Origin: Closterium sp. NIES-65
Taxonomy: Eukaryota > Streptophyta > Zygnematophyceae > Desmidiales > Closteriaceae
DNA length: 64,000 bases
Assembly (NCBI GenBank): GCA_948144175.1
Contig: CANXME010002068.1
Span: forward strand, 5,227,001-5,291,000
Reading direction: 5' to 3'
Position numbers and translations under genes: made by a program
Shown here: piece by piece, positions 24,848-31,715 of the stretch
Numbering within the stretch: the stretch's first letter is position 1
Layout of the letters: each line of letters begins with the position of its first letter
Notes under the pieces: model-generated
Seen by the model: the letters and a program-made list of their open reading frames with translations, nothing else
The model's database searches: none
Told to the model about the DNA's origin: nothing

Positions 24848-25511
24848 TACAGGCAGAGGCAGAGGCAGAGGCAGAGGCAGAGGCACAGGCACAGGCACAG
24901 GCAGAGGCAGAGGCAGAGGCAGAGGCAGAGGCAGAGACACAGGCAGAGGCAGAGGCAGGGGAAGAGGCAGGGGCAGAGGCAGAGGCAGGGGCAGGGGCAG
25001 AGGCAGAGGCAGGGGCAGGGGCAGAGGCAGAGGCAGAGGCAGAGGACGAGGAAGAAGAGGGAGAGGCAGAGGCAGAGGTTGAGGCCGGGGCAGGAGCATG
25101 GAGGGGGAAAAGAGTTGGAGGGCCATGTTGGGGGAGTAGAAAAGGCAACAGCGCTTTAGTGGCTGTTAAGAAACACGGGCTGCTCCGGAAAGGCGGACGG
25201 AGAGGAGAGGCGCATCGGCCGTGAGACATACAAACCACGTGCTTTAAGCGCGTTGCGAAAGAGCGAGACGAGAGGAGAGGAAGAAGGAAGGCCGAAGGGA
25301 GGGGAAGAGGGAGGAGACGGGGGGCGGAGAGAACGTGGGTGGAGGAGCAAGGTGGGAGGAACGGATCTGGTTGGGGGGGAGAAGAGGTACTTTGCGTGGC
25401 GGAAGGCGGAGCGGCGTCCACGAGCGAAACGCGCGCGGAAAACATCATTGTTGATAGGAGCAGTGCAAGAAGGGCCGCGAGTGTTCTCTCGGAGAGCATG
25501 AGCCGACGCAT
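2053..25511 (-). CDS. LRR-VIII-1 (HPCA1-like) receptor kinase gene, ectodomain and transmembrane exons; kinase end outside window
   Basis: Predicted exons read right to left: 25511-25391, 24484-about 24376, 21 LRR exons from 23722 to 12930, 12539-12212, 11638-11461 and 2223-2053. Phases agree from one exon to the next except at the poorly fixed 3' end of exon 2. Together they give about 830 residues: signal peptide, LRR N-cap (residue string [16 protein letters not shown]), about 22 LRRs, a cysteine-rich block, a segment ending in FGPYVLI and one membrane helix. The order and the strings CKCSDYL...SAPFSVF and LELHFFTP...FGPYVLI match the ectodomain end of land-plant LRR-VIII-1 receptor kinases such as Arabidopsis HPCA1, a plasma-membrane H2O2 sensor. 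The kinase should follow beyond base 1. Ligand and function here are inference. Transcription evidence would be needed to settle exon 2 and the start codon. Confidence 0.75.
2510..8953 (-). mobile_element. Ty3/gypsy retrotransposon polyprotein carrying a DNA cytosine methyltransferase; looks whole
   Basis: A single open frame of 2147 codons with no break. Parts in order, in approximate residues: gag to about 380; two zinc knuckles ([19 protein letters not shown]) 390-425; retroviral-type aspartic protease (DTGASQ) near 577; C5-cytosine DNA methyltransferase 765-1085; reverse transcriptase 1235-1430 (YIDD); RNase H about 1530-1645; integrase with zinc-binding N-terminus and core about 1755-1990; and a basic C-terminal part. 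It lies in a receptor-gene intron on the same strand. I could not identify its LTRs, primer site or target duplication, so the outer limits are unknown; the start codon chosen opens MAGMSLRSG. The intact frame suggests a recent or selected copy. Confidence 0.85.
5700..6665 (-). CDS. C5-cytosine DNA methyltransferase domain within the gypsy polyprotein
   Basis: Motifs of the DNMT family occur in the right order: motif [10 protein letters not shown] (SAM binding), motif IV region [20 protein letters not shown] with the Cys-Gln pair, motif [10 protein letters not shown] (ENV equivalent), motif [15 protein letters not shown] (QxRxR equivalent), and a C-terminal motif IX/X region ending [14 protein letters not shown]. 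The domain is in frame between protease and RT, so it would be made as part of the polyprotein and presumably released by the protease. Such fusions have been reported from gypsy elements of a charophyte alga and dinoflagellates. Activity and target sequence are not known from this sequence. Confidence 0.8.
8954..9569. other. Region upstream of the gypsy frame, no gene seen
   Basis: This stretch should hold the gypsy leader and perhaps its 5' LTR, but I found no matching copy on the far side of the element and no convincing primer-binding site. It contains a C run near 9386. No coding exon is apparent. Confidence 0.3.
9570..9746. repeat. 77-bp tandem repeat carrying a 28-bp perfect palindrome
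   Basis: Copies start at 9570 and 9647, and a partial third starts at 9724 (AACACTAAAAACGCATCAAGC). Each full copy contains a perfect 28-bp palindrome (9594-9621 and 9671-9698) centred on GAGTCGACTC. It sits upstream of the gypsy frame, within the receptor intron, and could be part of an LTR enhancer or an independent satellite seed. Confidence 0.8.
9747..11162 (-). other. Receptor intron, no exon seen
   Basis: Strongly strand-biased purine-rich sequence with short repeats (for example GATGCAATGCAATGCAATGG near 10153 and GCAGTGCAGTGCAGTGCAT near 10301). No LRR-type or other recognisable exon was found. Confidence 0.4.
11163..11270 (-). pseudogene. Partial duplicate of the FGPYVLI exon
   Basis: The sequence repeats the 3' half of the exon at 11461-11638 with few differences, including the donor region. 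A one-base length difference near the VESN codons, relative to the good copy, puts the upstream part out of frame, and no clear upstream half is present. It is probably a tandem duplication relic inside the intron. If the donor of the good copy were skipped, this copy could act as a cryptic donor. Confidence 0.6.
11461..11638 (-). CDS. Receptor exon: membrane-proximal FGPYVLI segment
   Basis: This 178-nt exon runs from phase 0 (acceptor CCTCCAG) to phase 1 (donor GTGCGTGCC) and encodes about 59 residues beginning [20 protein letters not shown] and ending FGPYVLI. In land-plant LRR-VIII-1 receptors the same place holds a beta-rich stretch ending FGPY(T/F)FIA just before the membrane. Two damaged partial copies of this exon lie beside it, near 11163-11270 and 11830-11905. 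Confidence 0.7.
11830..11905 (-). pseudogene. Degenerate second duplicate of the FGPYVLI exon (5' half)
   Basis: Read on the minus strand it retains a recognisable match to QASTGQ...LHFFTP (here QASTKQ...LHFFAP) of the neighbouring exon, but the rest has decayed. It sits about 190 bp upstream (in gene direction) of the intact copy. With the copy near 11.2 kb it makes three versions of one exon within about 0.8 kb. Confidence 0.45.
12069..12198. repeat. CCCACA/CCCACG hexamer repeat
   Basis: The repeat begins directly downstream (in gene direction) of the donor of the cysteine-rich exon. The minus-strand reading GTGGGC/GTGGGT is G-rich on the transcribed RNA. Confidence 0.85.
12212..12539 (-). 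CDS. Receptor exon: cysteine-rich block after the LRRs
   Basis: This 328-nt exon (phase 2 in, phase 0 out) encodes 109 residues from LAGNPWC to LLEQSQ. Six cysteines lie at exon residues 7, 18, 35, 40, 59 and 61; the last four form CPGLTC and CKC. The text after them ([18 protein letters not shown]) aligns by eye with the segment after the CxC motif in HPCA1-type receptors. In Arabidopsis HPCA1 extra cysteines in this part are reported to sense H2O2; whether these do is inference. The donor is followed by a long GTGGGC/GTGGGT repeat. Confidence 0.75.
12930..13070 (-). CDS. Receptor exon: last LRRs
   Basis: This 141-nt exon, phase 2 on both sides, encodes 47 residues ([14 protein letters not shown]... 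to ...QVELR) holding two LRR units. It joins in frame to LAGNPWC of the next exon. In LRR-VIII-1 receptors the last repeat likewise runs straight into an NPxC motif. Confidence 0.7.
13466..23722 (-). CDS. Receptor LRR exons: 20 single-repeat exons
   Basis: Each exon encodes one LRR of the plant type (LxxNxLxGxIPxxIGxLxxLxxL) and is phase 2 at both ends. Spans: 23645-23722 (78 nt), 23236-23307, 22932-23003, 22455-22526, 21858-21929, 21230-21301, 20859-20930, 20493-20564, 19404-19475, 19031-19102, 18484-18555, 17961-18032, 17466-17537, 17020-17091, 16237-16308, 15687-15758, 14682-14753 (72 nt each), 14173-14241 (69), 13851-13916 (66), 13466-13537 (72). Every exon has an AG acceptor and a GT donor directly after the final LRR leucine codon. 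Examples: [54 protein letters not shown]. All are whole multiples of three, so skipping or duplicating any one keeps the frame. The introns between them (about 230-1000 bp) show only low-complexity DNA. Confidence 0.85.
14571..14695. repeat. 22-bp minisatellite built from an LRR exon end and its splice donor
   Basis: The unit, in gene sense AATCTCACAAACCTGTATGC plus two bases, is repeated about four times just after the real exon end (AACCTCACATACCT then GTACGCC). Each unit therefore contains a copy of the last codons and a potential GT donor. Confidence 0.8.
14803..14895. repeat. (CA)n microsatellite
   Basis: An almost uninterrupted CA run of about 90 bp in the intron upstream of the LRR exon at 14682-14753. 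Confidence 0.95.
17364..17476. repeat. 19-bp minisatellite built from an LRR exon end and its splice donor
   Basis: The unit GTGACTCACAGGTGCTGCA (plus strand) is repeated about five times next to the genuine exon 3' end at 17466, whose own copy reads GTGCTTCAG. In gene sense every unit offers CAGCACCT followed by the donor GTGAGTCA. Confidence 0.85.
19481..19582. repeat. (CAG)n-type triplet repeat
   Basis: An imperfect CAG/CAGTAG triplet run immediately upstream (in gene direction) of the LRR exon at 19404-19475. Long Leu or Ala readings here are artefacts of the repeat. Confidence 0.9.
20138..20440. repeat. Pyrimidine-rich repeat (CCCCTCTCCTCTCA units)
   Basis: About 300 bp of near-pure pyrimidine on the plus strand in variable 14-18-bp units, in a receptor intron. 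It could form triplex or H-DNA; no coding content. Confidence 0.9.
22252..22425. repeat. (GGA)n triplet repeat
   Basis: A GGA array about 150 bp long with occasional GCA interruptions near its right end, in the intron after the exon at 22455-22526. Confidence 0.95.
23146..23250. repeat. 19-bp minisatellite built from an LRR exon end and its splice donor
   Basis: CACGTACAGG recurs at 23153, 23172, 23191, 23210 and 23229, exactly 19 bp apart. The copy at 23229 overlaps the real exon end (3' border 23236). In gene sense each unit reads CAATTCCT or CCCTTCCT followed by donor GTACGTGCC. Confidence 0.9.
24376..24484 (-). CDS. Receptor exon: LRR N-terminal cap
   Basis: The acceptor is TATGCAG at the edge of a long CCTGTG repeat. 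The exon encodes [20 protein letters not shown] and then [14 protein letters not shown], the typical LRRNT_2 cap with its paired cysteines. Its 3' border is uncertain: phase-2 GT donors occur after 24385, 24376 and slightly lower. A short additional exon before 23722 cannot be ruled out. Confidence 0.65.
24485..25080. repeat. GGCACA/GGCAGA hexamer repeat in receptor intron 1
   Basis: About 600 bp of hexamer repeat, changing from GGCACA to GGCAGA and GGCAGG rightwards. It abuts the acceptor of the LRR cap exon so closely that its last unit supplies the acceptor AG. All three minus frames and the opposite strand are open through it, giving false long ORFs. Confidence 0.95.
25391..25511 (-). CDS. 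Receptor exon 1: signal peptide
   Basis: From the ATG at 25511 it reads [20 protein letters not shown], continuing [13 protein letters not shown], a good signal peptide, and ends in phase 1 at GCAAA before a GTACCT donor, which matches the phase of the LRR cap exon. In-frame ATGs also occur at 25526, 25535 and as far up as 25691. Starting at 25691 would bury the signal peptide, so the start near 25511-25535 is preferred. Confidence 0.55.
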
Positions 25512-25750
25512 CCGATGTACCCCCATCGCTCCCATCCCTCCCGTCGTCCCTGTCGCTACTGTCGCTTCCGTCGCTCCTCTTGTCCGTGTGATAGGGCTGC
25601 GACGGCATTGCACTGTGTGCGACGTTTGTCGCGGGCAGATCGGATGCGCGGCAAGACTTGTGCGACACCGTACAGCCTCCCCCTCCGTCATCCCCGAGCC
25701 GAATAATAATCAATAAGCTATTAGGAGCCGTCAACCTTTCCGAATATACT

Positions 25751-25760
25751 CTTTTTATAG
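25751..25760 (-). promoter_or_regulatory. Candidate TATA box of the receptor gene
   Basis: The minus strand reads CTATAAAAAG here, about 240 bp upstream of the preferred start codon. It implies a 5' leader of roughly 200 nt that contains upstream ATGs. No other core-promoter motif was identified. Confidence 0.35.
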
Positions 25761-25799
25761 TGCTAGTTGGAACGTGCGATCTGAACTTGGCCTATCTAA

Positions 25800-27798
25800 C
25801 CTACTTGAAAAACCGTCTCCGCAGTGTCCGGCGACGATCTCTGCTACAATATATATCCCGGAAACACCCAGCTACGCGTTGCGAAAGCCAGTGATGCTGA
25901 GACGGCGGTGGTCGCAGCGAAGGCAAGCGGACTGCGAACGGATAAATAGCTGGATCTCTGGCGGAGCACTTGGTCCCCTTAAAGATTGGCAGTGTTCCCG
26001 GTACTCACGACGACACCACGCGTAATGTGATAGGCTGCGCGCGACTGGAATGGACCGTTGCTAGTGCGGTTGAGGTCACCCTTTTCGAGTTAACAAGCTT
26101 GAACAACAGGGCCAGAGAGCAGTAGGAAAAAGTTAGGCGACAACATATTCAAAGCAGCAATCGCACGTGTTGAACATAACCATGTTAATGTCCAGCTTGA
26201 CATGCTGGTAAAATGGGATTAGCATCGTTGGATAAGCGACAAAGGTGGTGAGCTAAGGCTGGTACCATCCTTAGTCAACTAACAGCCAGGATAAAGATAC
26301 ACCACCTAAGGAGCTGCACTAGCCAAGAGCACTATGTGACCTAAAGTATCTTCTGGTGCTGAATGGCAGGTAGCTGTGCTGGAGGACACACGTGCGTGTG
26401 TGGATGCCAGGTGTGCTGTGCGTCTGTATCTGTGTGAAACTGGTCTCAAACTCTACCCTACCTGTTCACTCCACTCTCACGGGGACGGCTAGCAAAGATT
26501 CTTCCGTAGGGCGTAGTTCAGCATAGTCGGTTCGGTGAGATCCTCGACGTATTCAAATGGTTTTCGTACGTTCTAGCACGGTTAGGGAGGATGCCCTGCA
26601 AACCTCGTTCAGAACGAGCACCAACGCACGCACGGATTGATTGATGGGCAACTTCCATTCCGCAAGAAAGTAGGCTCGGATTCTGTCGGGGAGGTGCAAG
26701 TGCCAACGACTGCACCCCAATTTCATGCCGTGTTCACCTCTCCCTGACCTCCCAAACTTCCCGCCATGGCTAGCCTTCAGGTGTCAGGCTTTCTGGTTCG
26801 GCCCAGACCAGACAAGCCGGTTGGTATCGGTCGGCAAAACAATTTTCCCGTTCGGTGGATGCGGTTACGTGAGCTTGAACAAGCTTGGCTTGGACCAGGT
26901 CTAGCCGAGCCACCCACGACGGCTTTCTCCGGGCTGGCATAGAACCTCGAGATCTGAGGACGTGTCACAGTTGCAACACCGGGGGGATCGGGATCAAACA
27001 CTGAAAATGGCAGCATCGCTAATGAAATAGCCTGTTGCAATCTGCGTGAGCAGCTTGGCTGCTTCCCCGAGCCACTTGGAACACGGCTGGAATTGCAGGT
27101 AGGGAAGCTCCCATGCCAACTTGTACAACCAGATGCCAGGACGTCGCATTGCTTCGCTGGCGAGTCAATACGATTTCGTGATGCTTGTGACGACGCACGA
27201 AATTTCGTTCTGTGACCGCATCGACGCTGGTCGACTGTGTGCGACCGTGATCGATCGTGCCCATCACTGGTGGCGCGATCTCGATTCCCACACTGCTAAT
27301 CGCACGATCGAGTGGCATTTCAAGTCATCCGATCTCGGCAATCGGAAAGAACTCAAACGAATATAGACGAAAACGAATATAGACGAAAAAGGGATACAAA
27401 GCTTAAAACCAGATTCTATAATGGTGAGGGTTCAAGTTCAAGATTCTTGAACTTGAGTTCGTCAAGAACAGGGTAACCAGGTTGAGAAAGCTTTTTCCTC
27501 GCGACCCACCGAGAAGGAAGTCGGTGGGCCAGAAGGTGATTGGCCAAATGTTCCACAGCAAAACAGCGACGAGCCTCGCCTAGAACAAATAAAAGCAAAA
27601 CTCACTGTTCACACTTTCAGAACTTGAAACTCGAGAATACCTTTCTAGACTCGTAGCATAGTGGGCTCCATAACCCTAGTTCTCGTCATTAGCCTAGCAT
27701 AGTTACGCCTATCTCCGAACTATGCTTAGACAATAGTAGCACATAGAGACTGCCCTTCCCGTCGACTTTTCTGCGCAAAACAAGTACGATCTGGTAGG
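25800..27798. other. Intergenic region, no gene recognised
   Basis: Short ORFs only, none recognisable. Two small structures stand out: a near-perfect 23-bp inverted repeat (CAAGTTCAAG-ATT-CTTGAACTTG) at 27433-27455, and a tandem CGAATATAGACGAAAA pair near 27358-27390. Confidence 0.4.
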
Positions 27799-27855
27799 GC
27801 ACATACAGGAAGGGCTGGCACGTACAGGAAGGGCAGGCACGTACAGGAAGGGCAG
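27799..27855. repeat. Three copies of the receptor-gene 19-bp minisatellite, joined to a copia element
   Basis: GGCACGTACAGGAAGGGCA units run straight into the copia integrase-region sequence at about 27856. The same unit makes up the minisatellite at 23146-23250, with close to 40 bases shared exactly. It stands where the 5' part of the copia element would be expected. Confidence 0.85.
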
Positions 27856-30800
27856 GCACCACCGCCTAGGTCACCCCTCCCTACCTCGTCTCCGAGGCAT
27901 GGCCTCCCGTGTCCTTGTCTCTGGTCTCCCCCGGTCTCTCCCTCCCCTACCTCCGGGGCGTGCTCCTACCTGCGTCCCCTGCGTCGAGGGGCGACAGTGC
28001 GCCGCCCCTCACTCCTCCGAGTTTCCTCCGGCAGAGGCTCCGCTGCAGACTCTTCACATGGACGTTTGGGGCCCCGCCCGCATCCGTGGCCAGAATCACG
28101 AGCGTTACTTCCTGTTGGTGGTCGAAGACTACTTGCGTTACACCACGGTGTTCCCCCTGCGCAGCAAGGGTGACGTCAGTGAGGTGTTGATCGACTGGAT
28201 CCGCACAACTCGTCTCCATCTCAGCGAGAGTTTCGGCTCGGACTTTCCTGTTCTGCGTCTGCACTCTGACAGAGGCGGGGAGTTTTCCTCTGCCCGTCTG
28301 GGAGCCTTCTATCGTGTACAAAGCATCCGCCAGACCTTCACGCTTCCGGCCTCTCCATAGCAAAATGGGATTGGTGAGCGTCGCATTGGCATGGTCATGG
28401 ACGTCGCTCGTATGTCCATGATCCATGCGGCTGCTCCCCATTTTCTGTGGCCGTTTGCGGTTCAGTACGCGGCGCATCAGATCAACCTTCAGCCCCGGGT
28501 CTCTTTGCCAGAGACCTCCCCCACCTTGCGGTGGACAGGGAAGGTTGGCGATGCGTCTACGTTTCGTGTCTGGGGATCTCGGGCGTTTGTCCGCGACTTC
28601 GCTGCGGACAAGCTCTCCCCCCGTGCGGTTCCCTGTGTCTTCCTTGGCTTCCCCCCTGACGCGCATGTTTGGCATTTTTACCACCCCACCTTGCGTCCTC
28701 TTCTGTCCTCCCACGACGTCACGTTTGACGAGTCGGTTCCTTGCTACCATCTCTTCCCCTACCGCACTACACCCCTCCCCCCACCGCTGCTCTTCCTTGC
28801 GCCAGGTCCCCCTCCGGTAGACCCCCTCCTCCCTCAGGGTCGTGTCCCGTCAGATGTGTCCCAGGTAGTCGAAGTCGAGCCTGTCGAGGTAGCTGTTGAC
28901 TCTTGTACTGCCAGGGGTGCTGAGCCTGACGGTGCAGAGCTCAGGGGTGCTTGGTCTGCTCGTGTGGCCTCTTGCGGTGCTGGGTTTGGGGCCCCTTCGG
29001 GTGCTTCGTCGAGGCCGGAGCTACCCTCTCGACAGGAGCTGCACAAGTGGTTTACGCGGCGCTGGAGCCGTGCAGCTGGAGCTGGAGGTGCTGCTGTTAC
29101 TGGTGACCCTGGGGTCGGCACTGGAGTTACTGGAGCCACTAGTCCTGGAGGAGCTCGTACAAGCGGTACTCGAGCTGCTGGGCCTGGGGGTGCTGCTGAG
29201 GCTACTGGAGCTGACGGTCCTACTGGAGTTGGTGCTGCTGGAGCTGGAGCTGCTAGAGCTGGAGCTGCTGGGGGTGTTGACCCTGGAGGTACCGCTGGCG
29301 CTGGTGCTTCTGAGGGTGCTGGAGTTGGCGCTGTTGGAGCTGGAGGTGCTGCTGGCGCTGGTGCTACCGTTGGGGTACTGGTGCTGTCGCTGCTGGTTCT
29401 AGAGACGCTGCGCAGCCGCGGCCGTACTTCGTTCCGCTCCTTGAGCAGGTTCTTGGTCTCCCGCCCTCTACTAGTCCTGCTCCTCCCTTAGAGTGTCCAC
29501 AGCTTGTCCAATCGCGGTCACAGTTACAGCCCGCGTCCCCCTTACCTGCTCCTTCTCCCTACACTGGTCCTACTAGAGGTCTTGCTGAGCGTCGTGAGCC
29601 TGCGTCTCGTCCTGCGTCGCCTGTTCGTGCTGCTCGCACAAGTTGTCGTGCTCCGCGTCCGCGTCCTCCTACAGTCCCAGGCACACACCAGATGGCATTG
29701 CGTCCTTCCAGTGCTCATCTGCGTGTCCCGTTGCCGTCTCCTCCAGAGTCCTCTCTTCCTATCCTTGCTGACTCTCTTCGTGCTGCCAGTCTTACTGTCA
29801 CGCGTCTCCTAGCTACTGTTGTCACTGACCCTTCCTTTGAGTCCACTGCTGGGTCTGCCTTGGTTGCTGAGCTTGTCGACTTTGCTGCTCGCTATCGTCT
29901 AGACTACGCTGCTAGTCTTGTTGCTGAGTCTGAGTCTGTCTGTCCTCCGTCCGTCGGGGGTGAGTGTGCTCTTAGCACGGACGTCCTTGACGATAGGCAG
30001 GAGGAGTTCCAGTGTTTTGCTGTTGCTTTGCCTCATCTCGTGTCCACACTATTTGCCCTTGAGGGAGACCCGGATGCACCAGACATCCCGACTCCTCGAT
30101 CATACGCTGTGGCGATCGAGGGTCCCTACTCCTCACAGTGGCTGTCAGCCATGGACGCAAAGATGGCTTCTTGGAAGTCCACAGGCACCTACGTCGACGA
30201 GGTTCCCCCACCTGGGGCGAACATTGTCAGTGGCATGTGGATTTTCAGGGTGAAGCGGGCGCCGGGTTCTCCGCCTGTCTTCAAGGCGCGTTACGTGGCT
30301 CGAGGCTTCAGTTAGCGGCAGGGAGTTGACTACTTTTAGACCTTCTCTCCCACCCCGAAGATGACCACTCTTCAGGGGGCTACTGCACATAGCCGCTTAG
30401 CGGGACTAAGAGCTTCACTCTCTTGACTTCAACACAGCTTTCCTGCAGGGCAGCCTGCGCGAGGAGATCTTGCTGCACCGCCCACCTGGCTTCACTGGGT
30501 CATTTCCCCGTGGTACCCAGTGGAGCCTCCGGCAGCCAGTCTACGGTCTCCACCAGGCGCCGCGTGAGTGGCACGACACTTGCGGCTCTTGGATTTGCTC
30601 CTTCTACAGCCGACCCGTCCATGTTTCTGCGCACCGACACCTCTTTGCCGCCATTCTACATCCTCGTGTGCGTCGACGACTTGGTTTTTGCCACTGCTGA
30701 CACTGCTGGACTTGCCCTTGTGAAGTCCGAGCTACAAAAGAGACACACGTGCACAGACCTGGGTGAACTGCGCAGCTACCTTGGCTTGCAGATCAACCGG

Positions 30801-31579
30801 GAGAGAGCATAGCGCACCATTACCCTGACTCAGTCACACATGGTGCAGCAGGTCCTTCAACGCTTCGACTTCACGTACTCCTCGCCTCAGGCCACTCCTC
30901 TGTCTACTTGCCACTTGCTCTCAGCTCTGCCTTCGAATGAGTCCGTAGAGCCGAGTGGCCCGTACCCAAAGCTTGTTGGGTGCCTCATGTACCTAATGAC
31001 CTGCACACGACCTGACCTTGCATACCCTCTTAGCATCTTGGCACGCTATGTTGCTCCTGGGAGACACCGACCAGAGCACATGGCTGCAGCAAACAGGGTG
31101 TTGCGCTACTTGTGCGGTACATCGGGCATGGGGCTAGTGCTTTGAGGGGGGCGTTCAGTGGTCCTCACTAGGCACGCAGACGCTTCTTGGGCTGAGGACC
31201 AGGCTATGCAGCGGTCGTCACAGGGTTACACCTTCAGCCTTGGTTCCGGCTCTGTTTCGTAGTGGTCTATCAGCTCGTCTTCTGTTCTCGGCTCGAGTTG
31301 TGAGGCTGAGATCTACGCACGTGTCATGGCTGCACAGGAGCTACGCTGGCTCACCTACCTGTTTACTAACCTAGGAGAGCCACCTCATTCTCCTCCAGTT
31401 CTGTACGTAGACAACAAGGCCATGCTGGCCTTGTGTCGGGAGCACAGACTGGAGCACAGAACGAAGCACATTGCTCTTCCCTACTTCTTTGCTTGTGAGC
31501 TGCAGCAGCGTGGTCAGCTGCGCCTTGCCTACGTGGCCTCTGAGGCCAACACTGCTGATATCTTTACCAGGGCACTTCA

Positions 31580-31715
31580 TGTAGATAATAGAACGAGAAT
31601 GAATGAACTATGAGTGAAGTGAGTACAAATAGCAAAACCCTAATTGGGTTGTACCCCCTATGGTATACCCCACTGTAGCCTACACAACTGCATAAGCTAC
31701 ATATATGTTCTGACA
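31580..31715 (-). repeat. 3' LTR of copia element B
   Basis: 136 bp, paired with 35233-35368; preceded on the plus strand by TSD cttca. Confidence 0.9.

Noticed and set aside
24476-25159. Plus-strand ORF of Arg/His repeats
   Set aside because: Pure reading of the GGCACA/GGCAGA repeat on the opposite strand.
24348-25691. 447-codon minus-strand ORF rich in Ala, Cys and Ser
   Set aside because: It runs through the intron-1 hexamer repeat; only its two ends (signal peptide and LRR cap) look like real exons, and all frames of the repeat are open.
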